In this document: piece by piece, positions 57,481 to 64,000 of the stretch
How the letters are laid out: each line of letters begins with the position of its first letter
How positions within the stretch are numbered: the first letter of the stretch is position 1
Assembly (NCBI RefSeq): GCF_022829365.1
Contig: NZ_JAKSYJ010000111.1
Location: 1 to 64,000, forward strand
Length of the DNA: 64,000 bases
Direction: 5' to 3'
Source: Methylobacterium sp. J-077
GTDB taxonomy: Bacteria > Pseudomonadota > Alphaproteobacteria > Rhizobiales > Beijerinckiaceae
Position numbers and translations under genes: made by a program
Notes under the pieces: model-generated
Database searches by the model: none
What the model was told of the DNA's origin: nothing
What the model saw: only the letters and a program-made list of their open reading frames with translations

Positions 57481-59943
57481 ATGACGCCAGACGCGCCGGA
57501 GCGCGCCCCGATCGATCCGGGTCCCGCACAGGGTCCCGGACCCGACACGCCGGACCCGCGCCGGGCGGCCCACGAGGCCGGACGCGCCGCCCGCGACTTC
57601 TTTCGCCACCTGTGGATTCTGGTCGCCGCCGCCGGGCGCGGGCTGCTGCGCCTCTGGCAGTCGGGTTTCGCGCGAACCGCCGGCGTCCTGACGCGCAAGC
57701 GCGACCGCGTGCCGCCTGTCGCGGCCGCCCGGCCTGCCGTGGCGGGAACTGCGATGCGCCCCGCTCCCGGCGCTGCGCCCTTCGGCCGCCTGCGGCGCCG
57801 GCCCGTGCTGCTGGCCGTCGGCGCCGCGATCCTGCTGCCCACCCTGGCGCTGGCGATCTACCTGCTCGCCGCCCTCCTGACCCTGCCGCCCCTCGGCGGC
57901 GCCGTCGTCGATACCGGCCAGCGTGCCATCACCGTCGAGGCCGATGACGGCCGGGTCTTCGCCACCCGGGGCAGCTTCCGCGGCCAGAAGCTCACCGCCG
58001 CCGACCTGCCCAAGCACCTCGCCCAGGCGATCGTGGCGATCGAGGACCGGCGCTTCTACAGCCATTGGGGCATCGACCTGCGCGGGCTGGCCCGCGCCGC
58101 GTGGCGCAACGCCCTGGGCGGCGGCGTCCGCGAGGGCGGCTCGACGATCACGCAGCAATATGTCCGCCTGACCTCGCTGAACCAGGAGAAGACGCTCTGG
58201 CGCAAGGTCCAGGAGGCGTTCCTGGCGCTCCGGGTCGAGACCACGATGAGCAAGGACGAGATCCTGCTCGGCTATCTCGACGCCGCCTATTTCGGCGCCG
58301 GCGCCTACGGGGCGGACGCGGCGGCCCGGCGCTATTTCGGCAAGCCCGCCAAGGCGCTGACCCTGCCCGAGGCCGCCATGCTGGCCGGGCTGGTGCGGGC
58401 GCCGTCGCAACTCGCCCCGACCCGCAACCTCGGCGGCGCCAAGGAGCGGGCCGACGTGGTGCTCCAGGCCATGGTCGAGACCGGCGCGATCACGCAAGCC
58501 GAGGCCGACGCGGCGCGCAAGCAGAGCGTGACCCTGAAGTCGCCGCCCGAGGCGCCGCCGGGCACCAACTACTTCCTCGACATGATCGCGGGCGACGTGA
58601 AGCGGCTGGCCGGCACCGACGGCGACATGACCGTGCGCTCGACCCTCAACCTCGACCTGCAGAGCCTGGCCGAGGGCGTCGTCGCCCGCCGCCTCGACAA
58701 GGACGGGGCCAAGCGCAAGGTCGGCCAAGCCGCCATGGTGGTGCTGTCGAAGACCGGCGCGATCCTCGCCATGGTCGGCGGCCGGGACTACGAGGACAGC
58801 CAGTTCAACCGCGCGGTCCAGGCCAAGCGCCAGCCGGGCTCGCTGTTCAAGCTGCTGGTCTATCTCACGGCCTACGAGCAGGGCCTCACCCCTGAGACCG
58901 TGATGGACGATCGCCCGGTGCGGATCGGCGACTGGGAGCCCGAGAACGACGACGGCCGCTATCGCGGCCCGGTGCCGCTGCGGACCGCCTTCGCGCTCTC
59001 GATCAACACGGTGGCGGCCCAGCTCGGGCAGGAGGTCGGCATCCCGGCGGTGATCGCCACCGCGCGCAAGCTGGGGATCCAGTCCGAGCTGCCGAACGTG
59101 CCGAGCCTCGTCCTCGGTTCCGGCACCGTCAGCCTGCTGGAGATGACCCGCGCCTACGGCTCGGTGCTCTCCGGGCGCGTGCCTCTCCAGAGCTTCGGCA
59201 TCCACGCGATCCGCGGCGCGGCCCCCCAGCCGCTCTACGTTCGTGCCGACCCCGCGCCGACCGCCCAGCTGGCGCAGGAGCCGCGCCAGATGATGCTCGA
59301 TTCGCTCCAGGCGGTGGTCGAATCCGGGACCGGCCGGGCGGCGCGGGTGCCGGGCCAGATCATCGGCGGCAAGACCGGCACCAGCCAGGATTTCCGCGAT
59401 GCCTGGTTCGTCGGCATGACCCCGGATCTCGTGGTCGGAATCTGGGTCGGCAACGACGACGACAAGCCGATGAACCGGATGTTCGGCGGCGAGATGCCGG
59501 CGGGCATCTTCCACGATTTCGTGCAGCGGGCCTCCGCGCAGCTCGCCAAGGGCAAACCGCGTCCCTCGGCGGAGCGGGCCGAGCCCGCGCCGGCCGCCGC
59601 GCCGGCGCAGCCGCCGACCCCGGTGGCGTCCGCCGAGATCCGGGGCGTGCCCGAGGTGATCGACACCGGGACCCTGTCGCTGCGCGGGCGGACCGTGCAT
59701 CTGCTCGGTGTCGTGGGCGAGCGCGGCCACCTCGCCCGCCAGCTCGCGAGCTACCTGCGCCGCCGCGAGGTGGTCTGCAGCCTGTCCGAAGACGCCACCG
59801 GCCGCTGCCGAATCGAGGGCGACGACCTCGCCGCCCTGATCCTGACGGCGGGCGGCGCCCGAGCCGCGGAGGATGCGCCCCCGGACCTCCTCGGCGCCGA
59901 GGAGCAGGCCCGGGCCGAGCGCGTCGGCCTGTGGGGACGGTGA
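57481..59943 (+). CDS. Class A penicillin-binding protein with C-terminal nuclease-like domain
   Basis: An 820-residue bifunctional peptidoglycan synthase: proline-rich cytoplasmic N-terminus, transmembrane helix (about 108-132), GT51 glycosyltransferase (VAIEDRRFYSHWGIDLRG, GGSTITQQYVRL) and transpeptidase with SLFK (PGSLFKLLVY), SIN (ALSINTVAAQ) and KTG (GGKTGTSQDF). After a proline-rich linker (about 690-725) an extra domain follows: LSLRGRTVHLLGVVGE, RRREVVCSLSEDATGRCR and the end EEQARAERVGLWGR, which resembles thermonuclease (SNase) folds. SNase catalytic arginines/glutamate are not visible, so it may be a binding module. Confidence 0.9.
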   Translation: MTPDAPERAPIDPGPAQGPGPDTPDPRRAAHEAGRAARDFFRHLWILVAAAGRGLLRLWQSGFARTAGVLTRKRDRVPPVAAARPAVAGTAMRPAPGAAPFGRLRRRPVLLAVGAAILLPTLALAIYLLAALLTLPPLGGAVVDTGQRAITVEADDGRVFATRGSFRGQKLTAADLPKHLAQAIVAIEDRRFYSHWGIDLRGLARAAWRNALGGGVREGGSTITQQYVRLTSLNQEKTLWRKVQEAFLALRVETTMSKDEILLGYLDAAYFGAGAYGADAAARRYFGKPAKALTLPEAAMLAGLVRAPSQLAPTRNLGGAKERADVVLQAMVETGAITQAEADAARKQSVTLKSPPEAPPGTNYFLDMIAGDVKRLAGTDGDMTVRSTLNLDLQSLAEGVVARRLDKDGAKRKVGQAAMVVLSKTGAILAMVGGRDYEDSQFNRAVQAKRQPGSLFKLLVYLTAYEQGLTPETVMDDRPVRIGDWEPENDDGRYRGPVPLRTAFALSINTVAAQLGQEVGIPAVIATARKLGIQSELPNVPSLVLGSGTVSLLEMTRAYGSVLSGRVPLQSFGIHAIRGAAPQPLYVRADPAPTAQLAQEPRQMMLDSLQAVVESGTGRAARVPGQIIGGKTGTSQDFRDAWFVGMTPDLVVGIWVGNDDDKPMNRMFGGEMPAGIFHDFVQRASAQLAKGKPRPSAERAEPAPAAAPAQPPTPVASAEIRGVPEVIDTGTLSLRGRTVHLLGVVGERGHLARQLASYLRRREVVCSLSEDATGRCRIEGDDLAALILTAGGARAAEDAPPDLLGAEEQARAERVGLWGR

Positions 59944-59947
59944 CGGT

Positions 59948-60376
59948 CTACCGGGTGCCGAGCTTGGCGAGCGTCAGCGGGTCGGGCTCCCCGCCGAAGT
60001 ACTTGGCCAGCGCCGCCGCAAATGGTGGCGCGTCCGGCGCGGCCCGCGCGAACAGCGTCATGCTGGAACGGAATTTCATATCGTCGGGCGCGCCGAAGAT
60101 CGCGTGCGCCGAGCGCCCGGTGACGCCGTTCACCGCCTCCGTGCAGGCGCGCAGGCGTGGGCCGAGAACCGGATGGGCGAGATAGGCTGTGGCCTCGTCG
60201 CGGGAGCCGATCGCGTAACGCTGCGCCATCAGGCTGGAACCCAGGCCGGCGATCTGCGGGAAGATGAACCACATCCAGTGGCTGCGCTTCTCCCCGGCCC
60301 GCAGCTCGGCGAGCGCCCGCTCGTAGACCCCCTCCTGCGCGGCGACGAAACGGTCGAGATGGTACGGTTCGGCCAT
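59948..60376 (-). CDS. DUF1810 family protein
   Basis: A 142-residue protein with DUF1810 signature blocks: LDRFVAAQEGVYERALAELR, KRSHWMWFIFPQIAGLGSS and a late DDMKFRSSMTLFARA. The family is widespread and has no known biochemical role; its tryptophan-rich central block is strongly conserved. It is convergent with the PBP gene and divergent from a small membrane-protein gene. Confidence 0.9.
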   Translation of the reverse strand: MAEPYHLDRFVAAQEGVYERALAELRAGEKRSHWMWFIFPQIAGLGSSLMAQRYAIGSRDEATAYLAHPVLGPRLRACTEAVNGVTGRSAHAIFGAPDDMKFRSSMTLFARAAPDAPPFAAALAKYFGGEPDPLTLAKLGTR

Positions 60377-60469
60377 GGTCCCGCTCCGGTCTGCCCGGGA
60401 TCAACCCGGTCGCGGCCGTTCGGATGCGCGCGGCCGACGCGCCGCAGCGGATCGTGTAAGCATCACCCG

Positions 60470-60823
60470 ATGCTCGGTACGCTCCTCGGCTTCATGATCG
60501 CCAACCCGGCGACGAGCCACGCCCTCACGGCACTGCTCGAGACGGCCGGAGTCGCCGCCGCGATGATCGGGCTGCGGACGCCCCGCCCCGAGGCGACGGC
60601 GGCCTTGGTCGTCTCGACCTATTACTTCGGCCGCGAGGCCGGGCAGCGCGAGCACGACATCAAGCATGCCGGCTGGGACGCCGTTCAGGCGCATCTGGGC
60701 GCTGAATTCCTGTACGGCTGGGCGCTGCCCAACCTCCAGCAATGGGTAGCGCCGACCTGCGCCGCCTGGGCCGTCGCCGCAGCGATCTTTCTGATGCGCA
60801 GACGCCTGACACAAAAGCGCTAG
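60470..60823 (+). CDS. Small membrane protein of unknown function
   Basis: A 117-residue protein with a hydrophobic N-terminal half (LGTLLGFMIANPATSHALTA, AGVAAAMIGLRTP) and a C-terminal helix (VAPTCAAWAVAAAIFLM) ending in a basic tail RRRLTQKR. The central part, YYFGREAGQREHDIKHAGWD, resembles phage-derived holin-adjacent or membrane-associated proteins in general shape only. No phage genes are nearby. The frame is open from 59873 but the ATG at 60470 begins the plausible protein. Confidence 0.55.
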   Translation: MLGTLLGFMIANPATSHALTALLETAGVAAAMIGLRTPRPEATAALVVSTYYFGREAGQREHDIKHAGWDAVQAHLGAEFLYGWALPNLQQWVAPTCAAWAVAAAIFLMRRRLTQKR

Positions 60824-61107
60824 CGGCAGCGCTGTCAGGATGTTCGACCCGGGATGTCCCGTCGGCCGTCAAGGATAGGTCTTCGCAGCCGCAGATCGAT
60901 CGAACTCTTTGGCATTCCGGGGCCGCGACGCGGAGCCCCGGTATGACGGGATTGGTGCCGAAACGACAGGGCTCGTTCCAAATCACGGGACGACTGGCTC
61001 TCCAGATGCCTTCGCCACTTCCGCCTTGCATCAGGCCGGCGTCTCCCGCCGTTCCCTGCGACGCGCATTCTTTCGATGGGCCGGATGCCACTTCGTCAGA
61101 ATGCGCT

Positions 61108-61431
61108 CTAATGACAGGGAATGCCGGCATCCGCAGGCGACATGCCGCGCGCCAGCCGGCGCCCGACATGGAACAGGACCTTCTCGATCAGCGCCACGGT
61201 CAACGGATCGCCGTCGTGCTGCGCGAGATGATAGGCGACGAGCAGGTTGTCGCTGATGTCGCCGAGCAGGTCCGACGCATCGCTCAAGGCCTCGGCGGAT
61301 AGCGGCTCCGGCGCGGGTGCAGCGGCCGGACGCGCCTGCGCCGCCTGCGATCCTTCGATGACTTGCCGCGCCGATTCGATCATCGCCAGCAGCTCCAGGC
61401 GCGCGGCGTCTTCGGGCGTATCGTTACGCAT
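61108..61431 (-). CDS. Small helical hypothetical protein
   Basis: A 107-residue soluble protein: an acidic helical start (EDAARLELLAMIESARQVIE), an alanine/proline linker, and a C-terminal helical part (LSDASDLLGDISDNLLVAYH, then VALIEKVLFHVGRRLARGM). No family recognised. The GTTGGGGGG purine stretch eight to ten bases before the ATG at 61431 supports the shorter start. Confidence 0.55.
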   Translation of the reverse strand: MRNDTPEDAARLELLAMIESARQVIEGSQAAQARPAAAPAPEPLSAEALSDASDLLGDISDNLLVAYHLAQHDGDPLTVALIEKVLFHVGRRLARGMSPADAGIPCH

Positions 61432-61732
61432 GGTTCTGGCCCCCCAACCACCTCCAAACTGCACCTACAGGTTGCGATCCGTCAACCGGCCGCATGCACA
61501 TCTTTGCGGCAAAAGGCGATCGAGGCACGATTGTCGCAGGACGATGCTGAATAGATTTCGATCAATACAACAATCAAGACGAAGACTATACAACCGAAAG
61601 GTGCATAAGCAATCGCCGCCGTGTGCCGCCGAACCGCACGGCATTCGCGGCTGAAACACAAGAACGCCCCCGCGAAGATATCCGCGGGGGCGTCGATCTT
61701 TGTCGGTGCGGGCGAAGAACGCCCGCGAACCG
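61432..61732. other. Intergenic region with the lanM-like terminator
   Basis: A 301-base gap. It contains a terminator for the lanM-like gene (61664-61693) and an A/T-richer stretch at about 61540-61620, likely the promoter region of the gene at 61108. No other element was seen. Confidence 0.5.
61664..61693 (-). terminator. Terminator of the lanmodulin-like gene
   Basis: ACGCCCCCGCG pairs perfectly with CGCGGGGGCGT around a short AAGATATC loop. On the minus strand the stem is followed by TCTTGTGTTTC. Confidence 0.85.
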
Positions 61733-62146
61733 TTACTTGATCAGGGCGAGCAGCGCCTTGCCGGCCTTGGAGTTCAGCTCCTTGGCGTCGAGGGTACCGT
61801 CGCTATCCGGATCCGCCGCCTTGAATCGGGCGTCCACGGCAGCGAGGTATTCCTTCTTGTCGATGGTGCCGTCGTTGTCCGGATCGGCCTGCTTCAGCCC
61901 GGCCTTGCTCAGACGGCCCTTCAGCTCCTTGGTGTCGAGGGTGCCGTCGGAATCCTTCTCCAGGCGGTCGAAGGTCGCCGAGGCCACGGCCTCCACTTCC
62001 TTGAGATCGACGGTGCCGTCATTGTCGGTGTCGATCATCTTGACGGCACTGGCACCGCTCACCGGCTTGGCCAGTGCGGCTGGCACGGCAAGACCGGAGA
62101 CGGCGAACGCGACCGCCGCGAAACCACTGATGAAACGAAGTGCCAT
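61733..62146 (-). CDS. Lanmodulin-like four-EF-hand protein
   Basis: A 137-residue exported protein: signal peptide (FISGFAAVAFAVSGLAVPAA) and four EF-hand loops at residues 39-50, 63-74, 88-99 and 112-123, each separated by only 12-13 residues. That short spacing and the segments KELKGR and DKKEYLAAV match lanmodulin, the periplasmic lanthanide-binding protein of Methylobacterium. The loops read DTDNDGTVDLKE, EKDSDGTLDTKE, DPDNDGTIDKKE and DPDSDGTLDAKE. The proline at position 2, typical of lanmodulin, is kept only in loops 3 and 4, and loop 2 starts with Glu. GGGAGC before the ATG supports this start. Confidence 0.88.
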   Translation of the reverse strand: MALRFISGFAAVAFAVSGLAVPAALAKPVSGASAVKMIDTDNDGTVDLKEVEAVASATFDRLEKDSDGTLDTKELKGRLSKAGLKQADPDNDGTIDKKEYLAAVDARFKAADPDSDGTLDAKELNSKAGKALLALIK

Positions 62147-62254
62147 TGCCAAATGCTCCCGAAACATGATGCGCGATCTTCCTAGTCGCGCCCCGGCTTT
62201 GCCGCAAGCGCGAAATTGGCCGCGCAACGCAGCCATCCGAAAGGTGGAGACGCG

Positions 62255-62282
62255 AAAAAGGGGCCGGCGAATGCCGACCCCT
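62255..62282 (-). terminator. Terminator of the small exported basic protein gene
   Basis: AGGGG-CCGGC pairs (one mismatch) with GCCG-ACCCCT around a GAAT loop; on the minus strand it is followed by TTTTT. It lies about 42 bases past the stop at 62324. Confidence 0.75.
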
Positions 62283-62323
62283 CTCAACATCGGCAGTTTA
62301 CGCCGTGCTGTCGTCAGACCAAC

Positions 62324-62572
62324 TCAATAGCCGTAGCCGCGGCGGACCGCCGGGCGGTCGTCCTCGAAACGCTCGCGGCGATACATCCGGTCGTCGTAGG
62401 CGCGGTCGCGATCCCGGCGATAGTCCTCGCGGCGGAAGTCGCGTTCCCGCTGGCCGCGGGAGCGGAGATCGACGCTGGGGCCGTCGGGTCCGATATCGAT
62501 GCGCTGAGCCGAAGCGGGAACGACGGTCGCGAGGGAGGCGGCCAGGATGGCGCCGGCGAGCAGGGTCTTCAT
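62324..62572 (-). CDS. Small exported arginine-rich protein
   Basis: An 82-residue protein with a signal peptide (KTLLAGAILAASLATVVPAS) and a mature part of alternating Arg, Asp and Tyr (RREDYRRDRDRAYDDRMYRR). Such small periplasmic basic/acidic proteins are common in alphaproteobacteria and lack an assigned role. AAGGAG eight bases upstream supports the ATG at 62572. A near-consensus sigma-EcfG site lies just upstream, so stress induction is possible. Confidence 0.75.
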   Translation of the reverse strand: MKTLLAGAILAASLATVVPASAQRIDIGPDGPSVDLRSRGQRERDFRREDYRRDRDRAYDDRMYRRERFEDDRPAVRRGYGY

Positions 62573-62600
62573 GGGACACTCCTTCGTGCGTTGGAGGCCC

Positions 62601-62625
62601 AACACAGTCCCGTGAGGATCGTTCC
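62601..62625 (-). promoter_or_regulatory. Near-consensus sigma-EcfG promoter
   Basis: On the minus strand: GGAAC (62625-62621), 16 bases, TGTT (62604-62601), one mismatch from consensus, 29 bases before the ATG of the small exported protein. Confidence 0.5.
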
Positions 62626-62673
62626 CGATTCGCGACAGGCTATCCCCACAGCATCGCAGAAATCCGACCGGTG

Positions 62674-64000
62674 TCAGGCCAGGGTCGACAGATCCTGAAA
62701 CCAGTGCTGCGCCTGGACATAGTTCTTCACCCGCGGCGACAACGCGTGCGGATTGGTGTCGTGTACCACCCAGACTTGCACCGCGTCGTCGACAACGATC
62801 TCGTGGATGCGCGCCAGAAGCTTGTTCTGTTCATCCGGGTCCAGGCTCGCCTTAACCTTATCGCAGAGGGCATCGACCTCGGGATTGCGGTAGTGGCTCC
62901 AGTTCACGCCCCCCGGGGCGATCTGCTTCGAATCGTAGAAGCGCAGGATCGCGTAGAACGGATCCGAGGTGACGTAGGCGATGTTGCCGGCGGTGATGCC
63001 CTTGAGGCTCGGATCCGCCGCGCCCTGGCGCCAGGCCGTGTAGGCTACTTCCAGCTCCACCGTCTTGAACTCCACCTGGATGCCGATCTCGGCCCAGCTC
63101 TGCTGGACGAACTCGTTGATCGGCAGGGACAGCATCTGCCCGGTCCCGCCGGTGGGGATCATGATCGTGGTCTTCATCGGGTTCTGCACCGAGAAGCCCG
63201 CCTCCTGCACCAGTTTGCGCGCCTGATCGACGTCGGTCTTGATCTGGAAGCTCGGCTTGCCGAACCACGGGCTCGAGGCCTGCATCTGGCCGACCGCGGG
63301 TTGCGCGAGGCCGCCCAGCAGCTGGACGACGCCCTCGCGGTCGATGGCGAGGTTGGCGGCCTTGCGCAGGCGCAGATCCCGCCAGGGCGAGCCCTCCAGC
63401 ATCGACAGGTGGTAGTTCCAGACATGCGGGGTGTCGTTGCCGACGACCCGCATGCCGGACGCCTTCAGGCGCGGTACCGCGTCGGGGGCCGGCGCCTCGA
63501 TCAGATCGACATTGCCGGAAAGGAGCGCGTTCACCCGGGCGAGATCCTCGGGCACGCAGGTCAGCGTCAGCTTGGCGAGCTTCGGTACTCGCTTGGGGTT
63601 CCAGTAGCCGGCATTCGGCAGCAGCTCGAGGCGGACCCGGGGGACCAGCTGGCCCATCTTGAACGGACCGGTGCCCGAGGGCTGGAACGCGTACTTCGCC
63701 CAGTCGCGCCCGACCGCCTCGTATTGCGCGGGCGAGGAGATCAGGAACCAGAGCATCTGGTAGGGGAACAGGCTGTCGGGGTTCTTGGTGGTCACTTGGA
63801 CGGTCTTGGCGTCGAGCTTCCGGTAGCTCGCGACCCCCGGCAGCCGCGGGCGGACCTGGGCGGCCTGCCGCTGGTCGAAATGCGGCGCCTCCTTGTTGAG
63901 GACCTTGTCGAAGTTCCAGATCACCGCGTCGGCATCGAAGGCCGAGCCGTCATGGAATGTCACGCCCTCGCGCAGGTGGAAGATCCAGACCTTCGGATCT
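62674..64000 (-). CDS. ABC transporter substrate-binding protein, family 5 (partial)
   Basis: The 5-prime end lies beyond the window. The visible part (about 442 residues) shows the family hallmarks: DPKVWIFHLREGVTFHDGSA near the edge and FDADAVIWNFDKVLNKEAP, then a C-terminal part with ALSPRVKNYVQAQHWFQDLS. These periplasmic proteins bind oligopeptides, dipeptides, nickel or glutathione for a permease. A GTG at 63963 is not the true start because the frame continues into the edge. Transporter permease genes would lie to the right. Confidence 0.88.
   Translation of the reverse strand, partial: DPKVWIFHLREGVTFHDGSAFDADAVIWNFDKVLNKEAPHFDQRQAAQVRPRLPGVASYRKLDAKTVQVTTKNPDSLFPYQMLWFLISSPAQYEAVGRDWAKYAFQPSGTGPFKMGQLVPRVRLELLPNAGYWNPKRVPKLAKLTLTCVPEDLARVNALLSGNVDLIEAPAPDAVPRLKASGMRVVGNDTPHVWNYHLSMLEGSPWRDLRLRKAANLAIDREGVVQLLGGLAQPAVGQMQASSPWFGKPSFQIKTDVDQARKLVQEAGFSVQNPMKTTIMIPTGGTGQMLSLPINEFVQQSWAEIGIQVEFKTVELEVAYTAWRQGAADPSLKGITAGNIAYVTSDPFYAILRFYDSKQIAPGGVNWSHYRNPEVDALCDKVKASLDPDEQNKLLARIHEIVVDDAVQVWVVHDTNPHALSPRVKNYVQAQHWFQDLSTLA

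Noticed and set aside
57394..59730. 778-residue minus-strand frame opposite the PBP gene
   Set aside because: A shadow frame of histidine/arginine-rich sequence without recognisable domains; the PBP motifs are on the plus strand.

Overview
The window is GC-rich DNA from a Methylobacterium/Methylorubrum-like alphaproteobacterium. The assignment rests on a PhyR-NepR general stress response locus (PhyR with the phosphoacceptor at residue 190), an AcpXL very-long-chain fatty acid cluster for lipid A, a DUF6481 protein, a lanmodulin-like four-EF-hand protein and interspersed GC-rich palindromic repeats. Species cannot be resolved from the sequence alone. No tRNA, rRNA, CRISPR, insertion sequence, prophage or replication origin was seen.

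Layout. 0.4-2.4 kb: an acyltransferase and a family 2 glycosyltransferase, coupled, possibly for carotenoid glycoside ester. 2.4-7.3 kb: cupin protein, hexapeptide transferase, CutA, short NAD kinase, and an exported alpha/beta hydrolase divergent from a LysR regulator. 7.4-8.4 kb: small proteins and a cold-shock protein. 8.8-10.7 kb: acpXL-fabZ-like-KAS operon whose KAS lacks catalytic residues. 11-15 kb: AI-2E family transporter, L,D-transpeptidase, VOC protein, cNMP-binding protein, SCO-like protein.

15.2-18.5 kb is a compact general stress response island. It holds phyR and nepR, a KGG stress protein, a secreted orphan protein, a DUF1328 membrane protein, a 60-residue orphan and a candidate small RNA. 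Six perfect copies of the sigma-EcfG promoter (GGAAC-N16-CGTT) lie there, one in front of each of phyR, nepR, the secreted orphan, the sRNA, DUF1328 and the 60-residue ORF, and a near copy precedes the KGG gene. A seventh perfect copy precedes an HdeD-like gene at 56.6 kb, and weaker ones precede ino1 and a small exported protein at 62.6 kb. The sigma factor gene ecfG is not in the window.

18.6-42 kb is mostly housekeeping: MBL hydrolase, DUF1499 and AsmA proteins, 3-oxoacid CoA-transferase (two subunits split by a repeat), a chemoreceptor that has lost its stop codon, aconitase, TPR lipoprotein, leucyl aminopeptidase, ChrA, M20 amidohydrolase, CueR-CopA copper efflux, GST, PhoR-like kinase and a YbhN-like membrane protein.

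41.7-52.0 kb, all on the minus strand, is an unusual candidate biosynthetic cluster: inositol-1-phosphate synthase, HD-like protein, methyltransferase, Gfo/Idh/MocA dehydrogenase, YcaO protein, TIM-barrel isomerase, GT4 glycosyltransferase, PIG-L deacetylase and a uracil-DNA-glycosylase-like protein. The Ino1 + GT4 + PIG-L trio parallels the first steps of mycothiol synthesis; the YcaO, oxidoreductase, isomerase and methyltransferase suggest a different, undescribed inositol-derived product. Palindromic repeats sit at three of its junctions and one lies in frame inside the methyltransferase.

52.3-64 kb: lytic transglycosylase, EmrAB-like efflux pair, HdeD protein, a class A PBP with a C-terminal nuclease-like domain, DUF1810 and small proteins, the lanmodulin-like protein, and an oligopeptide-type ABC substrate-binding protein cut by the right edge.
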